A stretch of 64,000 nt of DNA from Dolomedes plantarius (taxonomy: Eukaryota; Arthropoda; Arachnida; Araneae; Dolomedidae): the NCBI GenBank assembly GCA_907164885.2, contig OU015491.1, positions 116,706,931 to 116,770,930 of the forward strand, given 5' to 3'. Below the pieces are notes generated by a model. It did not search any database. It worked only from the letters and a program-made list of their open reading frames with translations, and was not told where the DNA came from. The stretch's first letter is position 1; each line of letters begins with the position of its first letter. The translations under genes were made by a program, and so were the position numbers. Positions 23,097 to 34,317 of this stretch are shown one piece after another.

Positions 23097-23778
23097 TCAA
23101 TATATATAAAACAGTTCCGAAACTAACTAACTGACTGACTGACTGACATATAATGCACAGACCAAACCACTAGACCTAAAGGGCTGAAATTTTGCATGGC
23201 GTTTCTTCTAATAGTGTAGGGGTGCACTAAGAGAGATTTTTGAAAAATTCTTCTTAGATTTTTTAAAATTAAATGTTTAAGCTGTTTTTGTAACATTATT
23301 TAAAGTTTACATTTAAAGTAATAATCCGAGGGTTATAAAATTTATATAGAGAGAAAGATCATAAAAATTCCTTTAAAATGCAATCTTTTTCGAATCTTTA
23401 CCCTCGTTTTCTGATTTTTGATGAATTTTTAAAGATTAATTTTTAGAATTTAATTTATTAAATGCTGATCACGTGGTTTCTTTTCTTTTTGTGATACTTT
23501 AAACTAATTTTGCGTCACGTGCATAACAACAAAATAGACAATTTTTTTTTTCTTGCTGATGCAGCAGATGATTGGACATTATCCAAAAAAATATTAAAAT
23601 GCAGTATAAGAAATGTTCCCCAAACTGTATTATATTAATTGTACTATATTCTTTAGTATATTCTACAAGATTTTCTTCTACATTATTTTGTCTATAAAAA
23701 TATCCGTTACGATTTTTTTTATAAATATATTTTTTCGTTTTTCTTACATCATCAATTGCATACATTGATCGTTGTATT

Positions 23779-23830
<52 letters not shown>

Positions 23831-23903
23831 GCATTAATTGCATACATTGACCCAGGTATTTAATTTGAATGTACTCCGTAGCTAAGTACGGGTTTTCAGC
23901 TAG
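23097..23903 (+). mobile_element. Helitron-like element, copy 1
   Basis: Begins TC followed by a TA-rich string and AAAACAGTTCCG, and ends CTAG. Before the end lies a small hairpin word (CCGTA, loop, TACGG). It is flanked by A on the left and T on the right with no target duplication, as expected for Helitrons (5' TC, 3' hairpin plus CTAG, A/T target). Non-autonomous; an internal (TA)n expansion lies at about 23779-23828. Related copies: 27522-28156 and 47790-48594. Confidence 0.75.
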
Positions 23904-24310
23904 TTTCAGTATAAAATAATTATACGAATGCGGAAGGATTTTAAAAATGAGTCAAAAACCCCTAACAACATCTGATTGATCAAAACTGTTTTAATAAATA
24001 TTTTCTTCTTTTCCCCCTCTTATCAAAATAATTTATTCGGTGGTCTTCGCACTCGAATGACTTTGATTTTTGAAGTTTATTTTAGTATTCTTAGCAGAAT
24101 ATTGGACAGTAAACTGACTGCATAACTAAACAGAAGCAAGCAACGATTGAAATGAAAGTAATAGACAGTTTTAGGGTAATTTCTAGAACACATATAAAAA
24201 GAGAAAAGGTTGCACTGAGGTATCTCCTGTTATGAACTTTAAGAAAGGAATTAAATTTTTTTAAATTAAATATTACGATTTCAATAAAATTTCTTGAATT
24301 AATTTGATTT
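23904..24310. other. No recognised feature
   Basis: A+T-rich spacer between a Helitron-like copy and a SINE. Confidence 0.4.
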
Positions 24311-24480
24311 TTTCTAGTGCGGAGGCACTTGTCGTCAGACATTCACCTTCTAATAGTCACCGCGAAGTCTTGCTCCCTATGAGGGGACCACATAGTAACG
24401 ACCAAATCTTATTCGGGATTCGAACCCAAGGCTACTGTCTGGAAGCTCACGAGATTAACCACTAGACCATGTGCGAGAAT
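24311..24480 (-). repeat. tRNA-derived SINE, family B
   Basis: Best-preserved head of the family. On the minus strand it has an A box (TGGTCTAGTGG) and a perfect B box (GGTTCGAATCC) about 40 bases apart, then CCCCTCATAGGG and a GACAAGTGCCTCCGCA tail ending in an A-rich run. It resembles a tRNA, but the body and relatives show a SINE. Confidence 0.78.
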
Positions 24481-27400
24481 AGTTTAAACTATGCAATTAT
24501 TTATTTAAAGAAATATAAAAATTTTAAATATTTCTAGAAGCATAAAAAAAAGTCTAGTTGTACAAATTTCATCTTTGTTTTTCGTTTTCATTTCTCTATT
24601 TTTTAACTAACTTATCTGAATTTCTCTAAAATATTCTTAAATCAAGATTTAATCTTTTGAAATTACTACCTTTGAGTTAGAATGAACCTGTGGTAATGAA
24701 GTGGTATTGTAATGTCTCAAACTTATAAGTTTACGAATAATCATTGACATTTTATTATTTTGTTCTCTTTTATTGAAACTTTTTAGATAATAAAATAAAA
24801 TCCTTTTATGCATATTTATTTTTTAACGGATGATACTTCTCTGGGAGATTTAACCCTTCCAGTTACTGGTAAATAATCATAACTAGTTTTAGGCTTAAAT
24901 ATCTGTTTCTTAAAGTGGATTGTTTATTTGGCAGTTTTTCTATTTAAGGCCATAAATCAATCTCTCCAAGCTTTAAATTTCGTCAGCATGTATTAGCTAA
25001 TATTCCGTACCTTTTTGTTGGTTTCAGTTGATGCAATTAAAAGCCAAGTAATTTTTTTTTAATTGTCAGCCAGTCAGTGTCGCTTTTCGGAGTTTCCAAT
25101 TTGTCCAGGAAAATGAGACGTCATTTCCGCAAGGAGTCTCGACTGGACCTTCAACAATAACGTTTTGAGAATATTCAAAGGTCTAGTTTTTCTTTTCGCT
25201 AGAGCATTTTCATCTTCAGGCCTTTTAAATTTTTATCTTCAGATGGTTTAGGTCATTTTCTTAACATAATGAATAAGAGATATGAGATCAAACGTTCTTA
25301 GAAGCATTCAACGACTTCAAAACGAAATTTTTTTTAAAAAGAAAAAGGTCTAAAATTATCATGAATAAAAAGAAAGACTGCGGTCAGAGGTAGGGAGTAT
25401 GAATGACATACATAACACCAATATGAAGTTAAGTGCAAGATTATCACACTCACGATTTCAAGATAACCCAAAATGAAGTAATCCCGAGAAAGGCTGAAGT
25501 AGTCCTCTCTCGTGTAGGTATTTCCAAATAACAGATGACAATTTTAATTACCTAAAACTTCGAAAATGAGTCAGCGGGTAAAACGAAGGTATAGGAAAAC
25601 CAGACTAAAATCTTTGACTTTGTGGGACCAAGAAGTTTTCAAACAAGTTTAAGTTAGGGCATAATCAAAAATTTAGTTTTAGGGTTTTACCATATAATTA
25701 TCATGGATTTTAATAGAAGTCAAGTTATTACTTTTTGAAATTTTCGATTTTTTTCTTAGTAAGGAAAAATTAAAAGTTGCAGTAATTGCTGTGCCAAGCT
25801 AAAGCTAAAAAGTTCATAGTATTACTCTAGGTGTAAAATTAATATGGTGGAATGGAAAATTTCAAATACGGACTTCGAGTTAGGACTAAATACTCAGGCA
25901 AAGGGAAGTAATTACCAGTTGAGTACTGTAGTACGTACCTTTTGGACCTTTTCTGAGGTAAGCGACTAGGTAATAGACTACTTTCTAAATATTTAATAGC
26001 ATTTTTTAATATTTTATTTGGGAAAATTAGAAGTAAAGGTATCTGTATGTTAAAGCATTGGGTAATGAATTTAATTTTTAGATAACAGTATTTCTAAAGT
26101 AATTCAAAGTTTTAATATCCGTGTCACGCCGGAGTTCTTAGCAGAATATGTCATTTTTATACGGGAGTTAGCGCATAATTACTAAGCATGAGAGCTAAAA
26201 TTAACAAGGGATTTGAGAAGCAATTGCAGATGCCCCTCTTTCAGTCTGTATATTTAAAATACTGATTCAAACAATGTAAAGGATTCTCTTTTCAATATTC
26301 CAGTTATATGAGATTAAAATTATACGCAAGATATGGGGAAGACATTTTACTGCTCGAATTGCCTCTCCTACTCGGAATTAAACGGTGATGATGCAAATCC
26401 AATTATTTTCTTTTTACTGCCAGTCCCTAACAACGCATGTGAAACTAATGCACCTCTCACATTGCTAGAATAATGAAGAAAGTGGAATTTTGAGATTCAC
26501 ATACTTGAATAAGATTGAAAATCTATGCTTCATGAACTGATAGTGACCTGAAATATCTGTTTCAGATTTTTTCTAGTAACAAAGGTAAAAGAAAATGGCG
26601 GGACATTTTTATAAGGCAAAAAACAGCAGGATGATAGTTAAATACGTGTATTTCATTGCATAAATTAATTCTTTTTTAGAGGGGGGGGGGGTAAATGATG
26701 AACCTAATTTTATGCCAAACAACAGTTTACGAACCAAACTGTAATGCGAAATCTGTGATGAAACGGAACGCTATTACCTGCCAATTTCATTAGCCGGAAC
26801 GGCGATCCGATGCGTTTAGATTGAATACGAGGCCTGATTGTCGATCTGATAACCGTTGCATCGACTTGTTCGTAGCCTTGAACATTCTCATCAAAATCCA
26901 TCAAATGTAGGCGCTGGGGGAATTCTAATGGATATGAAGTGCATATAGTACTCAAAGAAATCACTTTCAAATTTTTGAGTTTCTTTTTTTAAAGTGCTCA
27001 AAATTTCGCAATAAACCAGTTTTCAGGTTTTACATGTTTTATTTTACATGTAAGTCTTATCATAGGGAAAACGCAAAACTGTTTGATGCCTGTATTTGTA
27101 GTTTATCATGTTTAAAATTTGGATTTTAGGCAGATACGTGTTTATACGCTTTTTGCTGGTATTTTTCCACAGTTATATGGAAACTTCCAAATTCCCAGAA
27201 AAGTTTGATCGAGAATAATGTTAAACAGTTTAAGTTGTACATCGTTGATCTTTAATTAAATTTCATTCACGTATTTTATAAGAGAAAAATTGGATTCCCT
27301 GCATATTAGCCCTTTTGATAGATGCCAATATGCAGGATAGTATGGGCCTCATCAAATGTTGCTGCTAGTAAAATTAGTATTCAGCCTCGTGCGTGTTGGT

Positions 27401-27521
27401 AGTACATTAGAGTGCGGTTCTTGACTTCCAACGATCATTGCCGTTGGTTGTGCGCGAGAATGATTGAACAGACAAAAGAATACAAAAGCAACAGTGAAAA
27501 TAAAGGAAAATGTTTCAACTA
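24481..27521. other. No recognised gene
   Basis: A+T-rich sequence. The minus-strand frame at 26710-26970 has no recognisable domain. A G11 run lies near 26680. Confidence 0.4.
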
Positions 27522-28156
27522 TGCTCCAAGAGATTTTTGAAAAATTCTTCTTAGATTTTTTAAATTAAATTTTTAAGCTGTTTTTGTAAAATTCTTTAAA
27601 TTTTGCATTTAAAATAATAATCGGAGGGTTACAAAATTTGTATCACGAGAAAGATCCTAAAAATTCCTTTAAAATAATTTTTTTTCGAATCTTTACCTCC
27701 ATTTTCTGATTTTTGGTGAATTTTCAAATATTCATTTTTAGAATTTAATTTATTAAATGCTGATCACGTGGTTTCTTTTCTTTTTGTGATGCTTTAAATT
27801 AATTTATCGTCTAATGCATAACAACGAAATAAACTGACAATTTTTTTTTCTTTCTAATGCGGCAGACGATTGGACATTATCAAAAAAATATTAAAATACA
27901 GTAAAAGAAATGTTCCTCAAACTGTACTATATTAACTTTACTATATTCTTTAATATGTTCTATTAGATTTAATTTCAATATTTTCTTCTGCATTTCTCCT
28001 ACATTTTCTTCTACATTATTTTGTCTATAAAAATATCCGTTACGATTTTTTTATAAATATATATTTTTTGTTTTTTGTTTTTTGCATTAATTGCATACAT
28101 TGACCATTGTATTTAATTTGAATGTTCTCCGTAGCGAAGTACGGGTTTTGAGCTAG
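27522..28156 (+). mobile_element. Helitron-like element, copy 2 (5'-truncated)
   Basis: Clearly similar to the 3' three quarters of 23097-23903, including AAATGCTGATCACGTGG, and ending CCGTAGCGAAGTACGG ... CTAG followed by T. The 5' terminus is missing. The 3' hairpin stem (CCGTA/TACGG) is intact. Confidence 0.72.
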
Positions 28157-29139
28157 TATTTTCATATATTTAAGTAAATTGTGTACTGCGAAGATTTTAA
28201 AACTGATTTTCGCTTTTTTCGAAGAGAGAAAAATTATGCTTTCTTTGTTATGAATGTTTTTAAGAATAATTTTTTAGTAAGGTGTAATCCTTGATTTTCA
28301 TGGCCATGACAGGCAAGGGTTAAAGACACAGCCTTCAGATCTCTCTGTTAACAATGCAGATTGCAATGAACTTGGTCTTGCACGAGATGATTCGCAACCA
28401 CCAGTAACTAGACGGCTGAAATGAAAGTAGATAAAATGTCACGGAAGTTGGTGCTTGCACTAAAAAGGGACATTATTGAGCAAGAATGTGGACAAGGGCA
28501 ACGTAACAAGATTTGTTTTAAAAATATTTTTGTTTGTGAATTTTTTTGTTATTCTTCTTCGGTTCATTCCTTGCCAATCATTATTGAATCAGAGAGTATT
28601 TAGAGAGTTTTTCATGTTGAATGGAAAGATAATCTCACTATAAAGAAGCGTCTGTTATCAAAAAATTTTTTTAGTATTTAGACTTCAAATTTACTCAGGT
28701 TTTCTGTTAATAAATTGAATTTAAAGAAATAGCTGGAATCCCGATACCAAATAAATCAATTTTTTTTCTTATTGTTTTTCTATATATTAAAATATTCCCT
28801 TTTATCCATTACATTCCAATGCAATTTTTTTTTCCATTTTGCTTTCCCAGCAGACAATCCAATCTAGGTTTGTCAAGTTTTTCAATTATTCAGGATTAAA
28901 ATGTTTAACACATGGTTATTTTATGATTATTGAGGATCTATATAAAAAGTTTTAATTTTTTAGCAATATAATTTTTGAATTGGCAAAACAGAACTGATTG
29001 GAAAATTACGAAAAGGTTCTGGAGCACAGTTCCTCAAAATTCAAACTACACTAAAAGGTCTTAGAAAGTTTTAAAAATCCCGTATATTTAAAAGTGTATT
29101 TGGTTTAAACAAGGCCTTAAAATATAGTAACACAATTTT
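28157..29139. other. Mostly featureless; possible pogo N-terminal scrap
   Basis: A short frame at about 28436-28500 reads MSRK followed by a Leu/Lys/Ile-rich stretch, like the start of Tigger/pogo DNA-binding domains, but it is too short to confirm. The rest is A+T-rich. Confidence 0.25.
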
Positions 29140-30107
29140 AAGTTTTTACCAGATGTAGTGTCTTTCTATGTATTTTAGTTCTCCATTTATGATGTTATGT
29201 AGATCTTTCATCTGATCTCTAGAAATAAGTATCGAGATGACTGGGCAATTATTATAATTTTTTTTACATGTGACTGCTACACTGCACGTTGATTGTTCTT
29301 GAACAGTTGGGTAAAGAGGAAAAATATTTTCAGCTGCTTTCTTCAGAATTGTATCACATTCAAATTTATAAATACCATTTGGGAATTTTGTTCCAGGACA
29401 AAAGCTTTTTAATACTATCGCATGGATGTAATATGTCCATTATGTAATGCGTCCTCTTGCTATATCTGAAAGCAGGTAAATATTCCTACTGGATTAAGGA
29501 ATTCCTCGGCATATGATCTATGTATTAAGCTATCGGCGCATGCGCAAGCTGTTATCTGGAAAAGTGCATCGTATGCACAGGTATTGGATAAAATTATGTT
29601 GAATTCCTTGGATGTAACGTTTTAAGACTTAAGTTCCCGTTGCGTAATAAGCCAATTTCTGTCGAATCTTTTTTGGACGATAAGTCTACGCATTTCCAAA
29701 TTCTTTTTGTGGCTCTAGGTACCTGCAAGCATACCTGCTGCTTTTTTTGGAGGAAGTGCAAGGCCTTTTCAATTTTCGAATACACTGTCTTCGTTAGTTT
29801 GAACTTTTCCTTTGTGACATTGCGGGTATATTCTTTTCTGCTCATAACCATCCTCGGCTGGGTAAGAGCACCCCGGACGTAAAAGTACAGAAGTTCCTCA
29901 TATGCAACACTGGTGTACTCCCAAAGGATCATGCCCATTTTTGGGGATAAATCTGAATGCTTTAGGTTTTCATATTCATTCATATTCGGTTTATTTCATA
30001 TTCGGTTTTTGTATTCTCCACGTCTTTAGTGTTATTCAAAACTTCATGGTTTTCTCAAATTTCCTACTGTGCTCTGCCACCACGAATTTCAAACGGCCTT
30101 CGTTATA
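29140..30107 (-). pseudogene. Truncated copy of MULE-like/USP-box transposon gene
   Basis: Minus-strand relative of 32579-33550. Conserved strings include SRKEY, RNVTKEKFKLTKT, ALHFLQKK and LRNGNLSLK. The zinc-module region is damaged and stops and frameshifts break it. Going upstream in the gene, homology ends exactly where the adjacent Tc1 begins, after the sequence CGTTATA, so the Tc1 appears to have inserted into this copy. Orientation is opposite to the longer copy at 32300-34317. Confidence 0.65.
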
Positions 30108-31420
30108 CACTCATGACCATAAATTAAGGATAATTCAGAATCACACGGAAATCGAACTTTAAAGTAAAAATTTCACCTCTAGAATTATCACACACATCTT
30201 CAAGATTAATATGCAAATTACAGGAAGCCACCAGATGACGCCGATAGTACGTCACAATGACGAGAGTGTAAGAGAGGGGTATATAAGGAATGATGGCAAA
30301 GAAGTAAAATTGTTCACAAGCGTTCTGAAAGCCACTCAGTGCCATAACCGAATAGTTATGACACAGAGGACGCATGTGGAGGATTTTTTACGTGGTAGAA
30401 TTGTCGGCCGCCTGGAATGTGGGCGTACTTAGATGGAAGTATTCGAGGAACTTGAAATTGCCCAAAGTGTCATCTCTAGGCTTTGGCAACGATTCCAAAA
30501 TGATGGAAATGTCAGAAGAAGTTACAGGACAGGTCGCCCCCGAGTTACAACGCCGAATAAGACCGGTATTTGGCCGAAACTGCCAAAAGAAGCAGACGGA
30601 ACACAGCATCCGACCTGTCTCGTCAGCTATCTGCAGCCACGAGTATCACAGTTTCAAGGCAAACCATGACAGACGTTTGGGAAATATTGGTCTATATGCT
30701 CGCAGGCCTGTCAGATGTGTTCCGCCCACTGCAACTCACTGGCGGCAGCGATTAGCCTGGAGTAGAGAACATGCAATGTGGACATAGTCAAGGTGGGCTT
30801 GTGTGATGTTTTCCGACGACTCCAGGTTTAGCTTGCAGTCTGATTCACGTCGGACTTTCATATGGAGAACACCAGGAACCCGTTACCACCAAGACAACAT
30901 CATTGAAAGACACCGTTACGGTGGTGCAGAATTGCTCGTTTGGGGTGGAATTATACTTGGCTCCAGAACAGATCTGCATGTTCATATTGGAACTATGAAC
31001 GGACACATTTATCGGGACATCATTCTGGAACAACATGTACGTTTTTAGGGTTGCCATGGGCGCAGAATTTGTATTTATGGATGACAACGCCCGTCCTCGC
31101 CGAGCAAACATCGTAAACGAATGCCTTCAATCTGAGGATATCAACCGTATTGAATGGCCAACATTCTTACCTGACTTGAATCCGATAGAGCATGTGTGGG
31201 ACATGCTTGGCCGACGAGTTGCAGCCCGTCAACCACCTCCTTCATGTGTACCGGAACTTGGGAGAGCATTGCTTGCTGAGTGGAGTAATCTTCCCCAAGA
31301 TCAGCTCGATAATTTACCCAGCATGCTCGATAATACCCAGCATGCCTAGGCGTTGTACGGACTGTATTTCATCGCATGGGAGACATACTATTTATTAACC
31401 ATCATACCAACAATGTAATA
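30108..31420 (+). pseudogene. Tc1-like transposase fossil
   Basis: Element starts CACTCATGACC directly after TA, inside the MULE-like copy. Transposase begins near 30358 (MTQR...) with a helix-turn-helix region containing SVISRLW and a GRPR linker. The catalytic core is split over frames: FSDDSRF (about 30812), FMDDNARP (about 31077), and DLNPIEHVWD (about 31175), with 34 residues between the second Asp and Glu, the DD34E spacing of Tc1. In-frame stops at 30430 and 30785 and at least two frameshifts make it inactive. A C-terminal RCTDCISSHGRH region ends near 31396. The right terminal repeat was not found; the sequence runs into a Tigger-like end at 31421. Confidence 0.88.
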
Positions 31421-32295
31421 CAGGTAGCCATCCTACAGCACGGTATCTTACAACACGGTTTCACTCTAACACGATAGGATACATTGCGGGAACCCTTGTA
31501 TAACACTGCAACCTGTAATACGGTTTCACTCTAACACGATAAAAAAATTGCGAAAGCCTTTCTACAACGCTGTACTTATACAGCACCAGATAACAATTTT
31601 TGTGTAACACATTTAAAAACTACAATTACCTTAAAATAATGACGGAAAGGATTAATGAACTGTAGTGGCTTTACATGAAAATGTATAAACAAATTATAAT
31701 TTATTCTTTTATAACTCTATTGCGATGTCATAGCAGAAAGCGTCATGCACAAATTTATTATATAAGAAGTGCATTACAGTGAATTTTAGACGTAACCGAT
31801 CTGAAATCAATTAATGTAATGGAAGCAATTTTCAATTAAGCACGTAATCATGTCTTTGTCGCCGAAAGAACTGAAATCATCAACATTAAATGCATGAAAG
31901 AAGATATGGCCATCTTCAGTTGAAAAAGAATCGTCAAAAAATGAAATTGGTGGCATATTAGAACTTGCTAAATCAATCGGAGGCGAAGGTTTTGTGGATA
32001 TGGTTATTGAGGACGTTTAAAATTTATTAGTGAAAGAAGTTGTTGACGAAGCGGATTTGATGGAAATGGTATCCAAAGCTGTAAATGCAAATCAAATGCA
32101 ATCCAAAGCGAAATGTCAAAACTCATGCTAAAGCGACGTATAGCGCAAGGATTCCCTGATGAAAAGGGCCAGATGGAAGAGAGTTTGTTTAGTTTAGTGA
32201 AAAAAAGTGTAGAAGAAGAAATAGCTCAAAGAGCAGATCAAAAGGATGATTATGCAAACTATTTCATTGACATGCAAATGCCAATGCATTGATGA
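31421..32295 (+). pseudogene. Tigger/pogo element remnant
   Basis: Starts CAGGTAGCC after TA, followed by direct repeats of the Tigger-type subterminal word ACACGGTTTCACTCTAACAC (31458 and 31527). A broken coding part at about 31870-32295 begins MSLSPKELK and contains FVDMVIEDV ... VDEADLMEM, like the acidic C-terminal helices of Tigger/CENP-B-type transposases. The DDE core is missing, so it is an internally deleted copy. No right terminal repeat is seen before the MULE-like gene. Confidence 0.5.
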
Positions 32296-32953
32296 ATGGG
32301 TCTATAAAATAATTGACTCTTGAAAGAATAAAAAAATATTCTGGTGAAGAAGGAGACCACGAAAATCTACAGTTTATGCCGTGCTTACTGAAGCACTTGA
32401 AAGAATTTTTGAAAAGATTGCCTTCGTGGTCAGCCGTAATGCTTCCTATTTTCGGTTATGGCTCCAAAACTAGCAGTAGTGCCATCGTTGAAGGAAATTT
32501 CAACATTCTAAAAAACCATGTATTTTCTACGAAAAAACTTCCCCAAAGAGTTGACATATTTATTGATAATCGTCTAAAATATAACGAAGGCCGTTTCAAA
32601 TTAGTGTCGGCAGAGCAAACTAAGGAATTTGAGAAACACCATGAGGTTTTGAATAACAGTAAAGACGTGGAGAATACAATAACTGCTGATGAATATGAAA
32701 ACCTAAAGCATTTAGATTCATCCTCAAAAACTTCTTTCATTACTGTCTGTGTGGCTTGCGAAAATGGGCATGATCCTTCGGGAGCACACCAGTGTTGCAT
32801 ATGTGGAACTGCTGTACATTTACTTCCGGGATGTTCTTACCCAGCCGAGGATTGTTTTGAGTAGAAAAGAATATGCACGAAATGTCACAAAGGAAAAGTT
32901 CAAACTAACGAAGACAATGTATTCGAAAATTGGAAAAGCCTTGCACTTCCTCC

Positions 32954-32979
32954 AAAAAAAAAAAAAAAAAAAAAAAAAA
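32954..32979. repeat. A26 tract
   Basis: Uninterrupted run of A inside the MULE-like gene; the partner copy at 29140-30107 has only a short run there, so it is a local slippage expansion. Confidence 0.95.
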
Positions 32980-33759
32980 CGCAGCAGGTATTCTTACCTA
33001 GAGCCACAAACGGAATATGAAAATGTAGACTTATCGTCGAAAACAGCTACGACGGAAATTGGAATATTACGCAACGGGAACTTAACTCTTAAACCCGTTA
33101 AATCAAAGGATTTCAACATAATTTTATCCAATACCTGTGCATACGATGCGTTATTCCAGGTAATAGCTTGCGCATGCGTCGATAGCGAGACATACTAGTT
33201 CATATGCGGAGAAATTCCTCAATCCAATAGGATTATTTACCCTGCTTTCAGATTAGCAAGAGGACCCATTGCAAAAAGGGCATATTACATTCGTGCGATA
33301 ATATTAAAAAGTTTTTGTCCTGGAATAAAATTACCAAACGGAATTTATAAACTAGAATGCGAGACAACCCTGAAGAAAGCAGCTAAAAATATTTTTTCTC
33401 TGTACCCAACCGTTCAAGAACAATCAACGTGCAGTGTAATCACATGTAAAAAAAATTATAATTTAAATCGCCCAGTCATCTCGATATTTATTTCTAGAGA
33501 TCAGATGAAAGATCTACATAATATCATAAATGGAGAACTAAAGGACGCAGAATGACACTGCACAGAGTTCTCGAATAACGGAGAAGTTTGCAAAGGCGTG
33601 AACAAAAGGAAATTTAAAATAAATATTAATCATATATTAATTGAGTTAATAGATACAGTATCAAACAGCAGTAGTGACATACTGCCAGACTTAAAATTGC
33701 AATTTCATGAAATTCCTAATAAAATAAATATTTCAAATCAGGAATTCGAATTAAGAGGT

Positions 33760-34204
33760 TGTAAGGTATAATACATAAGATTCGATTCACAAGAATCGAA
33801 CTTTTGAGTGAATAAATTAAAGAAGCTGCTTGAGATATGCTAATATCGGCATACGCGCTTGGTATAAATACCATGCAGCTTGATTAAAGAAAGGAGCGAG
33901 TTGTTAAAGTTGATAGATAAGCGAGAGGGAGCTACGAGGTAAGCAGCTCCAGGTGTTAACCGGCGCTTGTGCTTAGGGGGCCCAAAGTTTACGTGGCAGA
34001 ACTGCTGGTTTGACTCTCTGCTGGTTTGTGAGTATTGTAAAGTGTATTTTTATTGAATGCTAATATATAGTCCGTACAAGTAGTACGTATGCTTATTGCT
34101 GTAAAAGCAAATTCTATATGTGCAACGAATTCAATAAACATTGTTTCATGTATAAACTCTGTTTGTATCAAATTCAAATAGAGCGCCCTTAAGAAAACTC
34201 TATA
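33760..34204 (+). mobile_element. Solo LTR inside MULE-like gene
   Basis: 445-bp insertion starting TGTAAGG and ending CTATA, flanked by AGGT on both sides (33756-33759 and 34205-34208). It splits the ELRG / VVSYHG coding junction. Internally it has TATAAATA (about 33861) and AATAAA (about 34131), the promoter and polyadenylation signals expected of an LTR. The TA rather than CA end is unusual, perhaps a later mutation. Confidence 0.62.
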
Positions 34205-34317
34205 AGGTGTAGTTAGCTACCACGGAAATTATATGTCTCAGAAGAACATCGGTCATTATGTTGCGCTACGTAAATGTGTCATGTTTTATATCTTTAAAAC
34301 GGGTAGAATAAAATTAA

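Larger units (their letters stand above)
32300..34317 (+). pseudogene. MULE-like transposon protein with zinc module and USP-like boxes
   Basis: Decayed gene in two or more frames. First part (32313-32864) has a W-S-A-V-M-L-P-x-F-G-Y ... S-S-A-I-V-E-x-x-F-N-x-L-K region, a pattern I associate with MULE-type transposon proteins of arthropods. It is followed by a zinc-binding module, C-x2-C-x9-H-Q-C-x2-C-x4-H (about 32748-32815), ending with GC. The middle carries TNEDNVFENWKS and a 26-base A-run that breaks the frame. Downstream is NTCAYDALFQ (Cys near 33137), resembling the Cys box of ubiquitin-specific proteases, then ELRG before the nested LTR and VVSYHG ... GHYVALRK after it (His near 34253), resembling the USP His box. 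Function as a transposon-borne deubiquitinase-like domain is inference. The MULE assignment is tentative. Confidence 0.55.

Noticed and set aside
24311..24480. A functional tRNA gene on the minus strand
   Set aside because: A and B boxes are good, but the sequence continues into a SINE body shared with three other loci, and the anticodon and acceptor arms do not pair convincingly.
26710..26970. Minus-strand coding exon
   Set aside because: No domain, no convincing splice sites, and no related copy in the window.
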